NCBI GenBank assembly: GCA_900541135.1
Contig: UQIG01000008.1
Location: 1 to 64,000, forward strand
Direction of reading: 5' to 3'
DNA: 64,000 bases
Origin: an uncultured Collinsella sp.
GTDB lineage: Bacteria; Actinomycetota; Coriobacteriia; Coriobacteriales; Coriobacteriaceae
Part shown: piece after piece, positions 51,292-58,979 of the stretch
Layout: every line of letters starts with the position of its first letter
Numbering within the stretch: position 1 is the first letter of the stretch
Notes under the pieces: model-generated
The model's input: only the letters and a program-made list of their open reading frames with translations
What the model was told of the DNA's origin: nothing
Database searches by the model: none
Translations under genes and position numbers: made by a program

Positions 51292-51709
51292 ACCCAAACA
51301 ACAGCCCGTGCGCCCGCCGACCGCCTTCGAGCGCCTGGCGGACCCCGAGGGCAGACGCCGCGCCGCCGACCCCAGCCTCACAGCCAACGGTGCCGTGCGC
51401 GCCAACCGCGCCGCACAGTTTATGCCCTTTGCCGCCCTCACGGGATACTACGAACTCGTGCGCAAGCAGGAAATCACCGTCGAGCCAAAACGTGAGCTCA
51501 CGGAAGAAAAAGCCCTCGTGCTTTCTAAAAAGCTCGAGGGTCTCAAACGTGGCGACCTGGTCCGCGTCACCTATTACGATACGTACGGCTATCGCTCCCG
51601 CACCGGCATCCTTGACGAAGTACTCCCTGCCTTCAGGCTCCTCAAGCTCCGAGACATCGCCATCGACTTCGACGACATCCAAGACATCGAACTGCGCGGA
51701 CGAGCCTAG
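51284..51709 (+). CDS. YolD-like protein
   Basis: A 141-residue protein of the YolD-like family: NRAAQFMPFAALTGYYELVR, ELTEEKALVLSKKLEGLKRG, LVRVTYYDTYGYRSRTGILD. YolD-like genes are usually downstream of UvrX/UmuC-type polymerases and are thought to assist them. GTG 51284 has GGAGGA 5 bases upstream and overlaps the polymerase stop by 8 bases. Confidence 0.87.
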   Translation: MPKPKQQPVRPPTAFERLADPEGRRRAADPSLTANGAVRANRAAQFMPFAALTGYYELVRKQEITVEPKRELTEEKALVLSKKLEGLKRGDLVRVTYYDTYGYRSRTGILDEVLPAFRLLKLRDIAIDFDDIQDIELRGRA

Positions 51710-51735
51710 CCAAGGAAGCGCATCCAGAGCGACGC

Positions 51736-52119
51736 TTACAGCGTCATGACGTAGTAGCCCGCGTCTTTCACGGCCGTCTCGAGGACACCGCGATCAACCG
51801 GCTGCTTAGAGCGCACGCGTGCCGTGTGGTCCGCATACGTCACCGTTGCCCACACGCCATCCAGTGCATTGAGGGCATTGGCTACGTTCTGAGCGCAGCC
51901 GTCACAGCTCATGCCGCCGATGAGTAGCTCATCGCTATAGGGGTAGTGCGATGCATCGGTATCCACCACAACAACCTTTTTGGCTTTCTTGCCGCTCGCG
52001 CCATCGCTGCAGCAACTCTTCCCGTGTGTCGAAGCGGCAATGCGACGCAGTCCAAAAAACATGCCGACGGCAATGACGGCCAGCACGATGAGATTCGCAG
52101 GGTTGAGCAAGTCACTCAT
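51736..52119 (-). CDS. Membrane-anchored heavy-metal-associated (HMA) domain protein
   Basis: A 127-residue protein: one transmembrane helix (about 8-24, NLIVLAVIAVGMFFGL), a basic linker with a CC pair (HGKSCCSDG), and a C-terminal HMA domain with the metal motif GMSCDGC. It likely binds Cu(I) or another soft metal at the membrane. ATG 52119 has GAAAGG upstream. A CsoR-like palindrome lies 30 bases before it. Confidence 0.85.
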   Translation of the reverse strand: MSDLLNPANLIVLAVIAVGMFFGLRRIAASTHGKSCCSDGASGKKAKKVVVVDTDASHYPYSDELLIGGMSCDGCAQNVANALNALDGVWATVTYADHTARVRSKQPVDRGVLETAVKDAGYYVMTL

Positions 52120-52148
52120 GCGTTCCCCTTTCAAGTAGCCCTATCTAG

Positions 52149-52165
52149 ATACCCCCATGGGGTGT
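52149..52165. promoter_or_regulatory. CsoR-like palindrome
   Basis: The perfect dyad ACCCC-CAT-GGGGT (52151-52163) lies upstream of the HMA gene and resembles copper-responsive CsoR operators (ACCCC/GGGGT half sites). Confidence 0.45.
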
Positions 52166-52293
52166 CCCCATCTTAACCCAAAATCATGTCCGTTCGGTCA
52201 ATTAGTTTCCCTATTCAAACTTTTTTGTTGACCATGGCTTACTTTCGTGTATAAGTTTTCCTAGGCTAACAGTTTAGATCCGTAAGGAGCGCC

Positions 52294-52998
52294 GTGACCC
52301 GAACCATAGACATTCCAACGTTTCAGGCAGCGATCGTGCGCAACTGCTCTCCCACGCTCGCGGGCATCAAGCCGGCATCGCTCTTTACCTATCCAGGCAC
52401 CTACGCCCACGGGGACGGCTCGACCGCAACCGAAACCATCGCAGAACGCCGAGCACGCCTGCTCAACGTTATCGCCCAGTGCAATCGCGAGCTTGACCCG
52501 TTCGGTATCCACCTGAGTGTTTTGGTCTGGCGGCCCTGCGGAGCGCTCATGTATATGTACCGAGCCAAAAGCCTCACCACCTATTTCGCAGACCCTCGCG
52601 CCCAAACGGCGCTCGCCTCGGAAGGCTACGACACGAGAGACCTTTCGACATGCCTTGTGCATTTGGCATCACGCATCACGCGCGCGAGCAATAACGTCGC
52701 GGAATGCGCCTGTAGCCAGACTCGATGCGCACTACCCCAGCAAACTAGCTGCAGCAACGACTGCACCTGCGAGTTTCCGCACGAAATAGGCTACTTCCTT
52801 GGATACCCCTACGACGACGTACACGAGTTTATCGTCCAGCGCGGCGAGAACTACAAGGTCTTTGGGGCCTGGAAGGTCTACGAAAATGTCGAGCAGGCGC
52901 TTGCGACGTTTGATGCCTACCGTGCCTGCACCCAATACCTCACCCTTGTCTATCAGCAGGGCTGCAGCCTGGCGCAACTTGCCCAGGCAACCCGATAG
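52294..52998 (+). CDS. DUF3793 family protein
   Basis: A 234-residue cytosolic protein: TLAGIKPASLFTYPG, VLVWRPCGALMYMYRAKSLT, CEFPHEIGYFLGYPYDDVHE, KVFGAWKVYENVEQAL, QYLTLVYQQGCSLAQLAQ. This is the DUF3793 pattern of unknown activity, common in gut Firmicutes and Actinobacteria, often next to a flavodoxin as here. A Cys-rich insert (CACSQTRC, CSNDCTC, about 138-160) is unusual and may bind a metal. GTG 52294 has AAGGAG upstream. Confidence 0.85.
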   Translation: MTRTIDIPTFQAAIVRNCSPTLAGIKPASLFTYPGTYAHGDGSTATETIAERRARLLNVIAQCNRELDPFGIHLSVLVWRPCGALMYMYRAKSLTTYFADPRAQTALASEGYDTRDLSTCLVHLASRITRASNNVAECACSQTRCALPQQTSCSNDCTCEFPHEIGYFLGYPYDDVHEFIVQRGENYKVFGAWKVYENVEQALATFDAYRACTQYLTLVYQQGCSLAQLAQATR

Positions 52999-53043
52999 AA
53001 CGTACAAGCTGCGGCCAGCGCCGCACGACCGAAAGGACAAAAC

Positions 53044-53463
53044 ATGAGCAAGATCACCGTCGTCTATTGGAGCGGCACGGGCAATACCGAGGCCATGGCA
53101 AACTTTGTCGCCGAAGGCGCCACGTCCGCGGGCGCCGAGGCCGAAGTCATCCCCTGCGCCGACTTCTCTGCCGACAAGGCCGCCGACTATGATGCCTTCG
53201 CCTTCGGCTGCCCCGCCATGGGCTCCGAGGAGCTTGAATACGATGAGTTCCAGCCGATGTGGAACGAGGTCAAGGAGACTCTCGGCGACAAGAAGGTCGT
53301 CCTCTTTGGCTCTTATTCGTGGGCCGAGGGCGAATGGATGGACAACTGGAAGGCGGACGCCGACGAGGCGGGTGTTAACGTCGTCGATTCCGTCATCTGC
53401 TACGACGCCCCCGACGATGAGGGCGAGGCGGCCTGCCGCGCCCTTGGAGCCGAGCTCGCCTAG
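53044..53463 (+). CDS. Flavodoxin
   Basis: A 139-residue short-chain flavodoxin: the FMN phosphate loop VVYWSGTGNTEAMANFV, the FGCPAMGSEELEYDEFQPMW region and LFGSYSWAEGEWMDNW with flavin-stacking aromatics. It carries electrons in place of ferredoxin. It lies 45 bases after the DUF3793 gene, with GAAAGGAC upstream of ATG 53044, so the pair is probably one operon. Confidence 0.93.
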   Translation: MSKITVVYWSGTGNTEAMANFVAEGATSAGAEAEVIPCADFSADKAADYDAFAFGCPAMGSEELEYDEFQPMWNEVKETLGDKKVVLFGSYSWAEGEWMDNWKADADEAGVNVVDSVICYDAPDDEGEAACRALGAELA

Positions 53464-53520
53464 CGGCAATGAGCTCCGCCCGTAACGCGCTCTGCACCAA
53501 AACACATTCGCGTCCCAACA

Positions 53521-53555
53521 AAAACGGGAGCCGGATCACATCCGGCTCCCGTTTT
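53521..53555. terminator. Bidirectional terminator between flavodoxin and ABC genes
   Basis: AAAACGGGAGCCGGA (53521-53535) pairs perfectly with TCCGGCTCCCGTTTT (53541-53555). It serves both convergent units. Confidence 0.9.
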
Positions 53556-53580
53556 CTGCTATGTCAGTCATATAAAGCGG

Positions 53581-54333
53581 CTACGAGATATTGCCCAAGA
53601 ACGCCTTGGTGCGCTCGCTCTTGGGGTGGTCGAAGACCTCGCTCGGCGTACCCTCTTCCACAATGACGCCGCCGTCCATAAAGACGACGCGGTCGGCGAC
53701 ATCGCGGGCAAAGCCCATCTCGTGCGTCACGACGATCATGGTCATACCGTCGTGCGCCAGGTCGCGCATGACGCCCAGGACGTCGCGCACGAGCTCAGGG
53801 TCGAGCGCCGAGGTGGCCTCGTCAAAGAGCATGACGTGCGGGTTCATCGACAGGGCGCGGGCGATGGCAACGCGCTGCTGCTGGCCGCCCGAGAGCTGGC
53901 TCGGCATAAAGTCGATACGCTCGGCAAGACCGACCTTGGTCAGCTCCTCGACGGCAATCTTCTCGGCCTCTTCCTTGCTGCGCTTGAGCACCTTCTGCTG
54001 CGCGAGCATGACGTTCTTTTTGACTGAGAGGTGCGGGAACAAATTGAACTGCTGGAACACCATACCCAGATGCGTGCGCACCTTGTTAAGGTCGACGCCC
54101 TTGGCGCACACGTCCACACCCTCGACGATAATCGAGCCGCTCGTGGGATGCTCCAGACGATTGATGCAGCGAAGCATCGTCGACTTGCCCGAGCCCGAGG
54201 GGCCCAAGACCACAACGACCTCACCCTTGTGCACATCCAGATCGATATCGCGCAGGACCACGTTGTCGCCAAAGGCCTTCTGGAGGTTCTTGATGCTGAC
54301 GACGACCTCGTTCGAGTTATTGGTTTCGCTCAT
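53581..54333 (-). CDS. Polar amino acid ABC transporter ATPase (GlnQ-like)
   Basis: A 250-residue ATPase: Walker A GPSGSGKST, FQQFNLFPHLSVKKNVMLA, signature LSGGQQQRVAIARAL, Walker B VMLFDEATSALDPE and the His switch VTHEMGF. This is the GlnQ/GltL pattern. It lies 12 bases after the permease gene, with GGAGGTCC before ATG 54333. Last gene of the transporter operon. Confidence 0.93.
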   Translation of the reverse strand: MSETNNSNEVVVSIKNLQKAFGDNVVLRDIDLDVHKGEVVVVLGPSGSGKSTMLRCINRLEHPTSGSIIVEGVDVCAKGVDLNKVRTHLGMVFQQFNLFPHLSVKKNVMLAQQKVLKRSKEEAEKIAVEELTKVGLAERIDFMPSQLSGGQQQRVAIARALSMNPHVMLFDEATSALDPELVRDVLGVMRDLAHDGMTMIVVTHEMGFARDVADRVVFMDGGVIVEEGTPSEVFDHPKSERTKAFLGNIS

Positions 54334-54345
54334 GATAGGACCTCC

Positions 54346-55707
54346 TTACAGACCGGCGATGTGATCGGCAGGCGTCGCGACAACCTGTCCGGCGCTCTTG
54401 GCGGGACGCTTCTTCTTGGTCTCGGCCGTGCCCAAAAGCCTCGCCTCAAGACCGCTCACCAAGCGAGCGAGCGGCAGGGTGATGACCAGATAGAACAGGG
54501 CGGCAACCACGTACGGTGTAATGGAGCCCGTCGTGGCCACGATGGTACGGGCGTTCATGACGATCTCGACCACGCCCACGGCCGCAAGCAGCGACGTATC
54601 CTTGTAAAGCAAGATAAACTCGCTGGTCAGCGTAGGCAAAACATTGCGGAACGTCTGCGGAATCATAACGTAGAGCAGCGTCTGGAAGGCATTCATGCCC
54701 AGAGAGCGAGCAGCCTCGTTTTGGCCCTTGGGAATCGATTGAATACCGGCACGGAAGATCTCACACAGATAGGCAGACGAATTCATGGCCATGACGATGA
54801 CGCCGAGCACGTAGTCATCAACCTTGACGCCGGCCAACGGCAGACCGAAGAACGCGATATAAATCTGCAGGAACGCCGGCGTACCGCGAATGATATTCAC
54901 GTAGATACCGGCAAGGCAGCGCAGGATGCGCGACTTGGAAATGCGCATGAGCGATAGGGCGAAACCGAAGGGAATTGCCAGCGGAAACGCCACAAGCACG
55001 ATCGAGAGCGACATGAGGAAGCCCTTGAAGACGATCGGCAGACTCTGGACCAAAATGACCGGGTTCAAGAACAGGCGCAGGAACATATTGGAGTTCCAGG
55101 CCTCGACCCACGGCTGCTCCTTAAGATCGGCCAGGAAGTTATCGAAGGCCGTCACGCCCTTGATCTCCACCGACGGAATCTTGGAGATCTTCTTGGTCGA
55201 GCCATCGGCCAAAGTGTAGGTGCCGCTAAAGGCCTCATCGCCGCCCTCGACGGGGAAGGTCACGCCGTAAACCTCGACACGGAAAAAGCCGCCGGCAGGC
55301 GCCGTCTCGCCAAAGTCAATCTTGAGCGTCTGGCCATCAGCCTTGCACGTGGGTTTCATGGGCGTACGATCCATGAGGTCCTCGCCCGAGAGCATCGTCA
55401 ATCGCGTGTCATCGGTACCAAACGTCGTGCCGTCGACAAACGTCAAAGAAAGACCGCTCAGCTCCTCATCGGCATCGGCCTGGACCTCCCAGGTAATGCG
55501 CGTCTCGGTACCGCCGACCACAGCGCTGCCCGAACCGGTGTTGGGTCGGGCGGTAATCTTTGCGGTCTCAAGCGCCTGAGCGGTCGTGGGCGCATATGCC
55601 CCCACACACACCAGCGCGAGCGCCACGGCCATGACGCAGACTAGCTTTTGGAGCAAGGCGGGCAGTGGAAAACGCTGCTCCACGGCCCCTTTGTTCAGTC
55701 GAGACAA
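54346..55707 (-). CDS. Amino acid ABC permease with a large extracytoplasmic N-terminal domain
   Basis: A 453-residue protein. A signal-like segment comes first (about 20-45, VCVMAVALALVCVGAYAP), then an extracytoplasmic beta-rich domain of about 170 residues (residues 46-215: TRITWEVQADADEELSGLSL, FFRVEVYGVTFPVEGGDEAF). The permease follows: FLMSLSIVLVAFPLAIPFGF, IIRGTPAFLQIYIAFF, and EAARSLGMNAFQTLLYVMIP (the EAA coupling loop). The added domain is not usual for GlnP-type permeases. TTG 55707 is chosen for its AGGAG; the frame opens at 55812. Confidence 0.85.
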   Translation of the reverse strand: MSRLNKGAVEQRFPLPALLQKLVCVMAVALALVCVGAYAPTTAQALETAKITARPNTGSGSAVVGGTETRITWEVQADADEELSGLSLTFVDGTTFGTDDTRLTMLSGEDLMDRTPMKPTCKADGQTLKIDFGETAPAGGFFRVEVYGVTFPVEGGDEAFSGTYTLADGSTKKISKIPSVEIKGVTAFDNFLADLKEQPWVEAWNSNMFLRLFLNPVILVQSLPIVFKGFLMSLSIVLVAFPLAIPFGFALSLMRISKSRILRCLAGIYVNIIRGTPAFLQIYIAFFGLPLAGVKVDDYVLGVIVMAMNSSAYLCEIFRAGIQSIPKGQNEAARSLGMNAFQTLLYVMIPQTFRNVLPTLTSEFILLYKDTSLLAAVGVVEIVMNARTIVATTGSITPYVVAALFYLVITLPLARLVSGLEARLLGTAETKKKRPAKSAGQVVATPADHIAGL

Positions 55708-55772
55708 GGTGGCTCCTATCGTAGAAGTTGCCGGCAAAACGAGACGGAAATGCTCTCCGTCAAGAGAAGCGC

Positions 55773-55804
55773 AAAGGCCCTCTCCGCCAAAGCGGAAAGG
55801 GCCC
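55773..55804 (-). terminator. Hairpin between binding-protein and permease genes
   Basis: GGCCCTCTCCGC pairs with GCGGAAAGGGCCC around a CAAA loop, with a TTTG stretch on the minus strand. It may give partial termination, as is common after abundant binding-protein genes. Confidence 0.7.
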
Positions 55805-55825
55805 GCGAGCAATCAAGTAGCTATT

Positions 55826-56686
55826 TTACTTGATGTTGTACTTAGCCATGAGGGCGTCAACGGTACCGTCGTCGGTCAGGTCCTTGATGGCCTGGTTGAT
55901 GTCGTCCTTGAGCTTGGTGTTGCCCTGGTTGATGGCGATGGCGTACTCCTCGCCGGTGCTGATCTGCTTGATGGTCTGGCAGGTGTTGAACTGCTCGGCG
56001 GTCAGCTGGCTGGCAACGGAGCGGTTGGTGACTACGGCGTCGCCCTTATCGGACTGCAGGGCGCTGAAGCACTCGGTGGCGTCCTTGTAGGGGACAATCT
56101 TGGCCTTGGGGAAGTTCTCCTGGGCAAAGGACTCGGCGGTCGAGCCAGACTGGACGATGATGGTAGCGTCGGCGTTGTTGAGCTTCTCGCTGTAGTTGTC
56201 GGCCGTGATGTCGGTGTTATCGACCTTGGTCACGATAGCCTGATCGTCCATGTAGTAGGAATCGGAGAAAGTAACTTCCTTCTCACGCTCGGGCGTGTCG
56301 GTGATAGCCGCGATGGAGACGTCATACTTGGCGCCCGAAGCGACGCCCGGAACCAGCGTGTCGAAGTCATTGTTGACATACTCGACATCCAGGCCCAGCT
56401 TGTCGCCGATAGCCTTGATGAGTTCAAGGTCAAAGCCCTGATAATCGCCGTTGTCATCCTTGTACTCAAACGGAGCGTACTCGGCAGAGGTGCCGACGGT
56501 CAGCGTACCGTCCTTGACGAGCGCGTACTCCTTGGAGCCGTCGACCTTCTCGACCTTAGCGTCGTCAGAGCTGCTGGAACCGGCATTAGAACCAGAGGTG
56601 GCGTTGGACGAGCCGCAGCCCGTCAGAGCGAGGGCGAGCGCCATAGCACCCGTGGCGGCAAATGCGCCAAGCTTCTTCAGCTTCAT
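55826..56686 (-). CDS. Amino acid ABC transporter substrate-binding lipoprotein
   Basis: A 286-residue lipoprotein: signal peptide with lipobox LTGC (Cys about 24), a Ser-rich spacer, then the family-3 fold GTLTVGTSAEYAPFEYKDDN, GFDLELIKAIGDKLGLDVEY, VSIAAITDTPEREKEVTFSD and YAIAINQGNTKLKDDINQA. It binds a polar amino acid such as glutamine outside the cell and delivers it to the permease downstream. ATG 56686 has GGAAGGAG upstream; the longer frame is unsupported. Confidence 0.93.
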   Translation of the reverse strand: MKLKKLGAFAATGAMALALALTGCGSSNATSGSNAGSSSSDDAKVEKVDGSKEYALVKDGTLTVGTSAEYAPFEYKDDNGDYQGFDLELIKAIGDKLGLDVEYVNNDFDTLVPGVASGAKYDVSIAAITDTPEREKEVTFSDSYYMDDQAIVTKVDNTDITADNYSEKLNNADATIIVQSGSTAESFAQENFPKAKIVPYKDATECFSALQSDKGDAVVTNRSVASQLTAEQFNTCQTIKQISTGEEYAIAINQGNTKLKDDINQAIKDLTDDGTVDALMAKYNIK

Positions 56687-56833
56687 AATCAGTCTCCTTC
56701 CAATGACCCCACGTGATTCAGAGGTCTGCAAAAACTGAGGGTTATTATGCACCCGCTTGGAAGAATCTGCAATTAGAAAACTGATTGAAACAAACCCATA
56801 ACGTGAATGGAGCGTTCCACTTTATGGCAGCCA

Positions 56834-57700
56834 TTACTGCTGCAATGACCTTAACAGTTTGATTTCAGCCGCATAACCTGCAAGTTCGTTCGGTGTCTCC
56901 AAAATGAATGGCAATGCGCGCAAGCGGCCATTCGATACAATATTCTGCATAACCTGCATACCGCCACCAAATTCCTCGCTGCCAAGGTATCCCTTGCCGA
57001 TGCACTCGTGACGATCTTTATGGGCGCCGCAGGGATTCTTGGAGTCATTGATGTGCACGGCGCGCAGGCGCTCGATACCCACCACACAATCGAACTCGTC
57101 AAGCACACCGTCAAGATCGCGGACGATGTCATAGCCGGCGTCATTCACATGGCAGGTATCTAGGCAAACGCCCAACTTGGCCGATAGCTCGGGGCGCTTG
57201 TCGGCAACGCCCTCGATGATAAGCGCCAGCTCCTCAAAGCTGCGGCCCACCTCGGTGCCCTTGCCTGCCATGGTCTCGAGCAATACCGTCGTCTGCTGTC
57301 CCTCAAACATCACCTGGCACAGCGTGTCGACAATCATCTGAATGCCGGCGTCTGCCCCCTGTCCCACATGCGCACCGGGGTGAAAATTGTAGTAGTTGCC
57401 GGGCAGTGCTTCCAGACGCTGCAAATCTTCCGCCATAGCCTCCAAGGCAAACTCTCGCGCCCGCTCCTTAGCGGAGCAGGGGTTATAGGTATACGGGGCA
57501 TGCGCCACCAGCGGTCCAAAGTCGTTTTGCTCCATAAGCTCGCGCAGAGCCGCCACGTCATCCATGTCAAGATCTTTTGCCTTGCCACCGCGCGGGTTGC
57601 GCGTAAAGAACGCAAAGGTATTGGCACCAATGGACAGTGCCGTCTCCCCCATTGCCCGATAGCCCTTCGTCGTCGAAAGATGGCACCCGATCGTCAGCAT
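56834..57700 (-). CDS. nfo: Endonuclease IV (AP endonuclease)
   Basis: A 288-residue TIM-barrel enzyme: IGCHLSTTKGYRAMG, LVAHAPYTYNPCS (metal His), YYNFHPGAHVGQG (His), VLLETMAGKGTEVG (Glu), VCLDTCHVNDAGYD (Asp and His), AVHINDSKNPCGAHKDRHEC, and the C-terminal FILETPNE. It cuts DNA at abasic sites in base-excision repair. ATG 57700 is favoured over TTG 57706. A TTGCGGTG palindrome element sits just upstream. Confidence 0.94.
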   Translation of the reverse strand: MLTIGCHLSTTKGYRAMGETALSIGANTFAFFTRNPRGGKAKDLDMDDVAALRELMEQNDFGPLVAHAPYTYNPCSAKERAREFALEAMAEDLQRLEALPGNYYNFHPGAHVGQGADAGIQMIVDTLCQVMFEGQQTTVLLETMAGKGTEVGRSFEELALIIEGVADKRPELSAKLGVCLDTCHVNDAGYDIVRDLDGVLDEFDCVVGIERLRAVHINDSKNPCGAHKDRHECIGKGYLGSEEFGGGMQVMQNIVSNGRLRALPFILETPNELAGYAAEIKLLRSLQQ

Positions 57701-57716
57701 CTCCAACTCCCCCTCA

Positions 57717-57799
57717 TCAGTTGCGGTGAAATACGGTCTATTGGTGCCCTATTTTGGCGCAAACAGACTGTATTCCACCGCAAGTTATAAAAGGGGCAT
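57717..57799. repeat. TTGCGGTG palindromic element, copy 1
   Basis: TCAGTTGCGGTGAAATA begins a 19-bp imperfect stem (57721-57739 with the arm ending CACCGCAA at 57783, 17 of 19 paired), followed by the conserved tail GTTATAAAAGGGG. The copy at 58908-58979 shares the ends and tail but has a different, still pairing inner stem. Confidence 0.75.
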
Positions 57800-57866
57800 C
57801 AGAGATGTGGGCCGCCAGGCACCACGGGCGCCGGCGTCATGATCCCCTACGCGTCAGCGCCAAGTC

Positions 57867-58886
57867 CTAGAGGGCTAGACGGATTGCATCGATGATGTGC
57901 GCGCAGCGCTGCGTGGCGGCAAGGGGCATGACGGGACTCTCGAGTTTCCCCGCCTGAATGAGCTGCGTCGCATGCTGGATTTCGCCGTAGAAATCATCGA
58001 TCTCAAACGGGGCATTTATTTCTAGCGTTCGACCGTCGGAATACTTCACATGAGCGCGCTCGGGGCGATGGAGACGCTCGATTTCCAACGAGCCCCGCTC
58101 ACAGGCAATCGTTAAGCGGCTTTCATATGTTGCTTTGCCGTCGCACGCCATATGAATGGGTATACCGCCGACGCTCATATGGATCTCGTCGGCCCAATCG
58201 ACGCGGCCGCCCGATACGTCACGCCAGCGAACTTCACGGGACGAAACCTCGCACGCGCCCGCGAGCAAATCCTCAAACCAACCAACCGCATAGCAGCCCA
58301 TGTCATATAGACAGCCGCCCTGCAACGGATCAAGCAGATAGCCCGAAGGAGACTCGCCGTAATCGAGCTTTTGTACGCTTTCAATCGAAACAATACGGCC
58401 AAGCTCACCCGACGCAAGCAAGTCTTTCACGCGAGCGTGCATCGGGCAAAACCGATTCTTCATCGCCTCCATAAACAGCACGCCGCGCTCGCGAGAGGTG
58501 GAGGCAATCGAGAGAGCCTCTTCCTCACTCAAAACGGCCGGCTTTTCGCACAGCACGGCCTTTCCGGCGCGCAGCGCGCGACAGGCCCAACGCGTATGCA
58601 TGCCATGCGGAAGAGCCAAGTAGATTGCGTCGACATCGGGGTCGGCAATCAGCGCATCATAAGCCACATCGCCGCTATCGTCAGCCGTGGCATAACTGTG
58701 CGCGGCATCAATCGAAAACGCCCTGCAAAACTCCTCAACATGCGAAGGAGTGCGGCCGGCAGCAGCCACAAGCCGTGCCCCGTCCACCTCCTTGAGCGAC
58801 GATGCAAATCGATGCGAAATGTGTCCAGCGCCCAAAACGCCCCAACAAACCTCACGCAAATCATCACATGAATCCCGATGACCCAC
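57867..58886 (-). CDS. Gfo/Idh/MocA-family oxidoreductase
   Basis: A 339-residue NAD(P)-dependent dehydrogenase: CWGVLGAGHISHRFASSLKE (Rossmann), LALPHGMHTRWACRALRAGK, VLCEKPAVLSEEEALSIAST (catalytic Lys in EKP), and YLLDPLQGGCLYDMGCYAV, which supplies the usual downstream Asp and aromatic residues. Substrates in this family are sugars or cyclitols; none can be assigned. GTG 58886 has AAGGGGG upstream; the longer frame would run into the repeat at 58908-58979. Confidence 0.87.
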   Translation of the reverse strand: MGHRDSCDDLREVCWGVLGAGHISHRFASSLKEVDGARLVAAAGRTPSHVEEFCRAFSIDAAHSYATADDSGDVAYDALIADPDVDAIYLALPHGMHTRWACRALRAGKAVLCEKPAVLSEEEALSIASTSRERGVLFMEAMKNRFCPMHARVKDLLASGELGRIVSIESVQKLDYGESPSGYLLDPLQGGCLYDMGCYAVGWFEDLLAGACEVSSREVRWRDVSGGRVDWADEIHMSVGGIPIHMACDGKATYESRLTIACERGSLEIERLHRPERAHVKYSDGRTLEINAPFEIDDFYGEIQHATQLIQAGKLESPVMPLAATQRCAHIIDAIRLAL

Positions 58887-58907
58887 GACAGCCCCCTTCA
58901 GTTGCGG

Positions 58908-58979
58908 TGAAATAGTTCCTGTTTGGCCCCTATTCTGCCGCAAACAGGAACTATTCCACCGCAAGTTATAAAAGGGTCA
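58908..58979. repeat. TTGCGGTG palindromic element, copy 2
   Basis: A 24-bp stem starts at TTGCGGTG (58912) and ends at CACCGCAA (58964), with 23 of 24 positions paired, followed by GTTATAAAAGGG. Compared with copy 1 the outer stem is identical and the inner stem differs but remains complementary. Confidence 0.78.
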
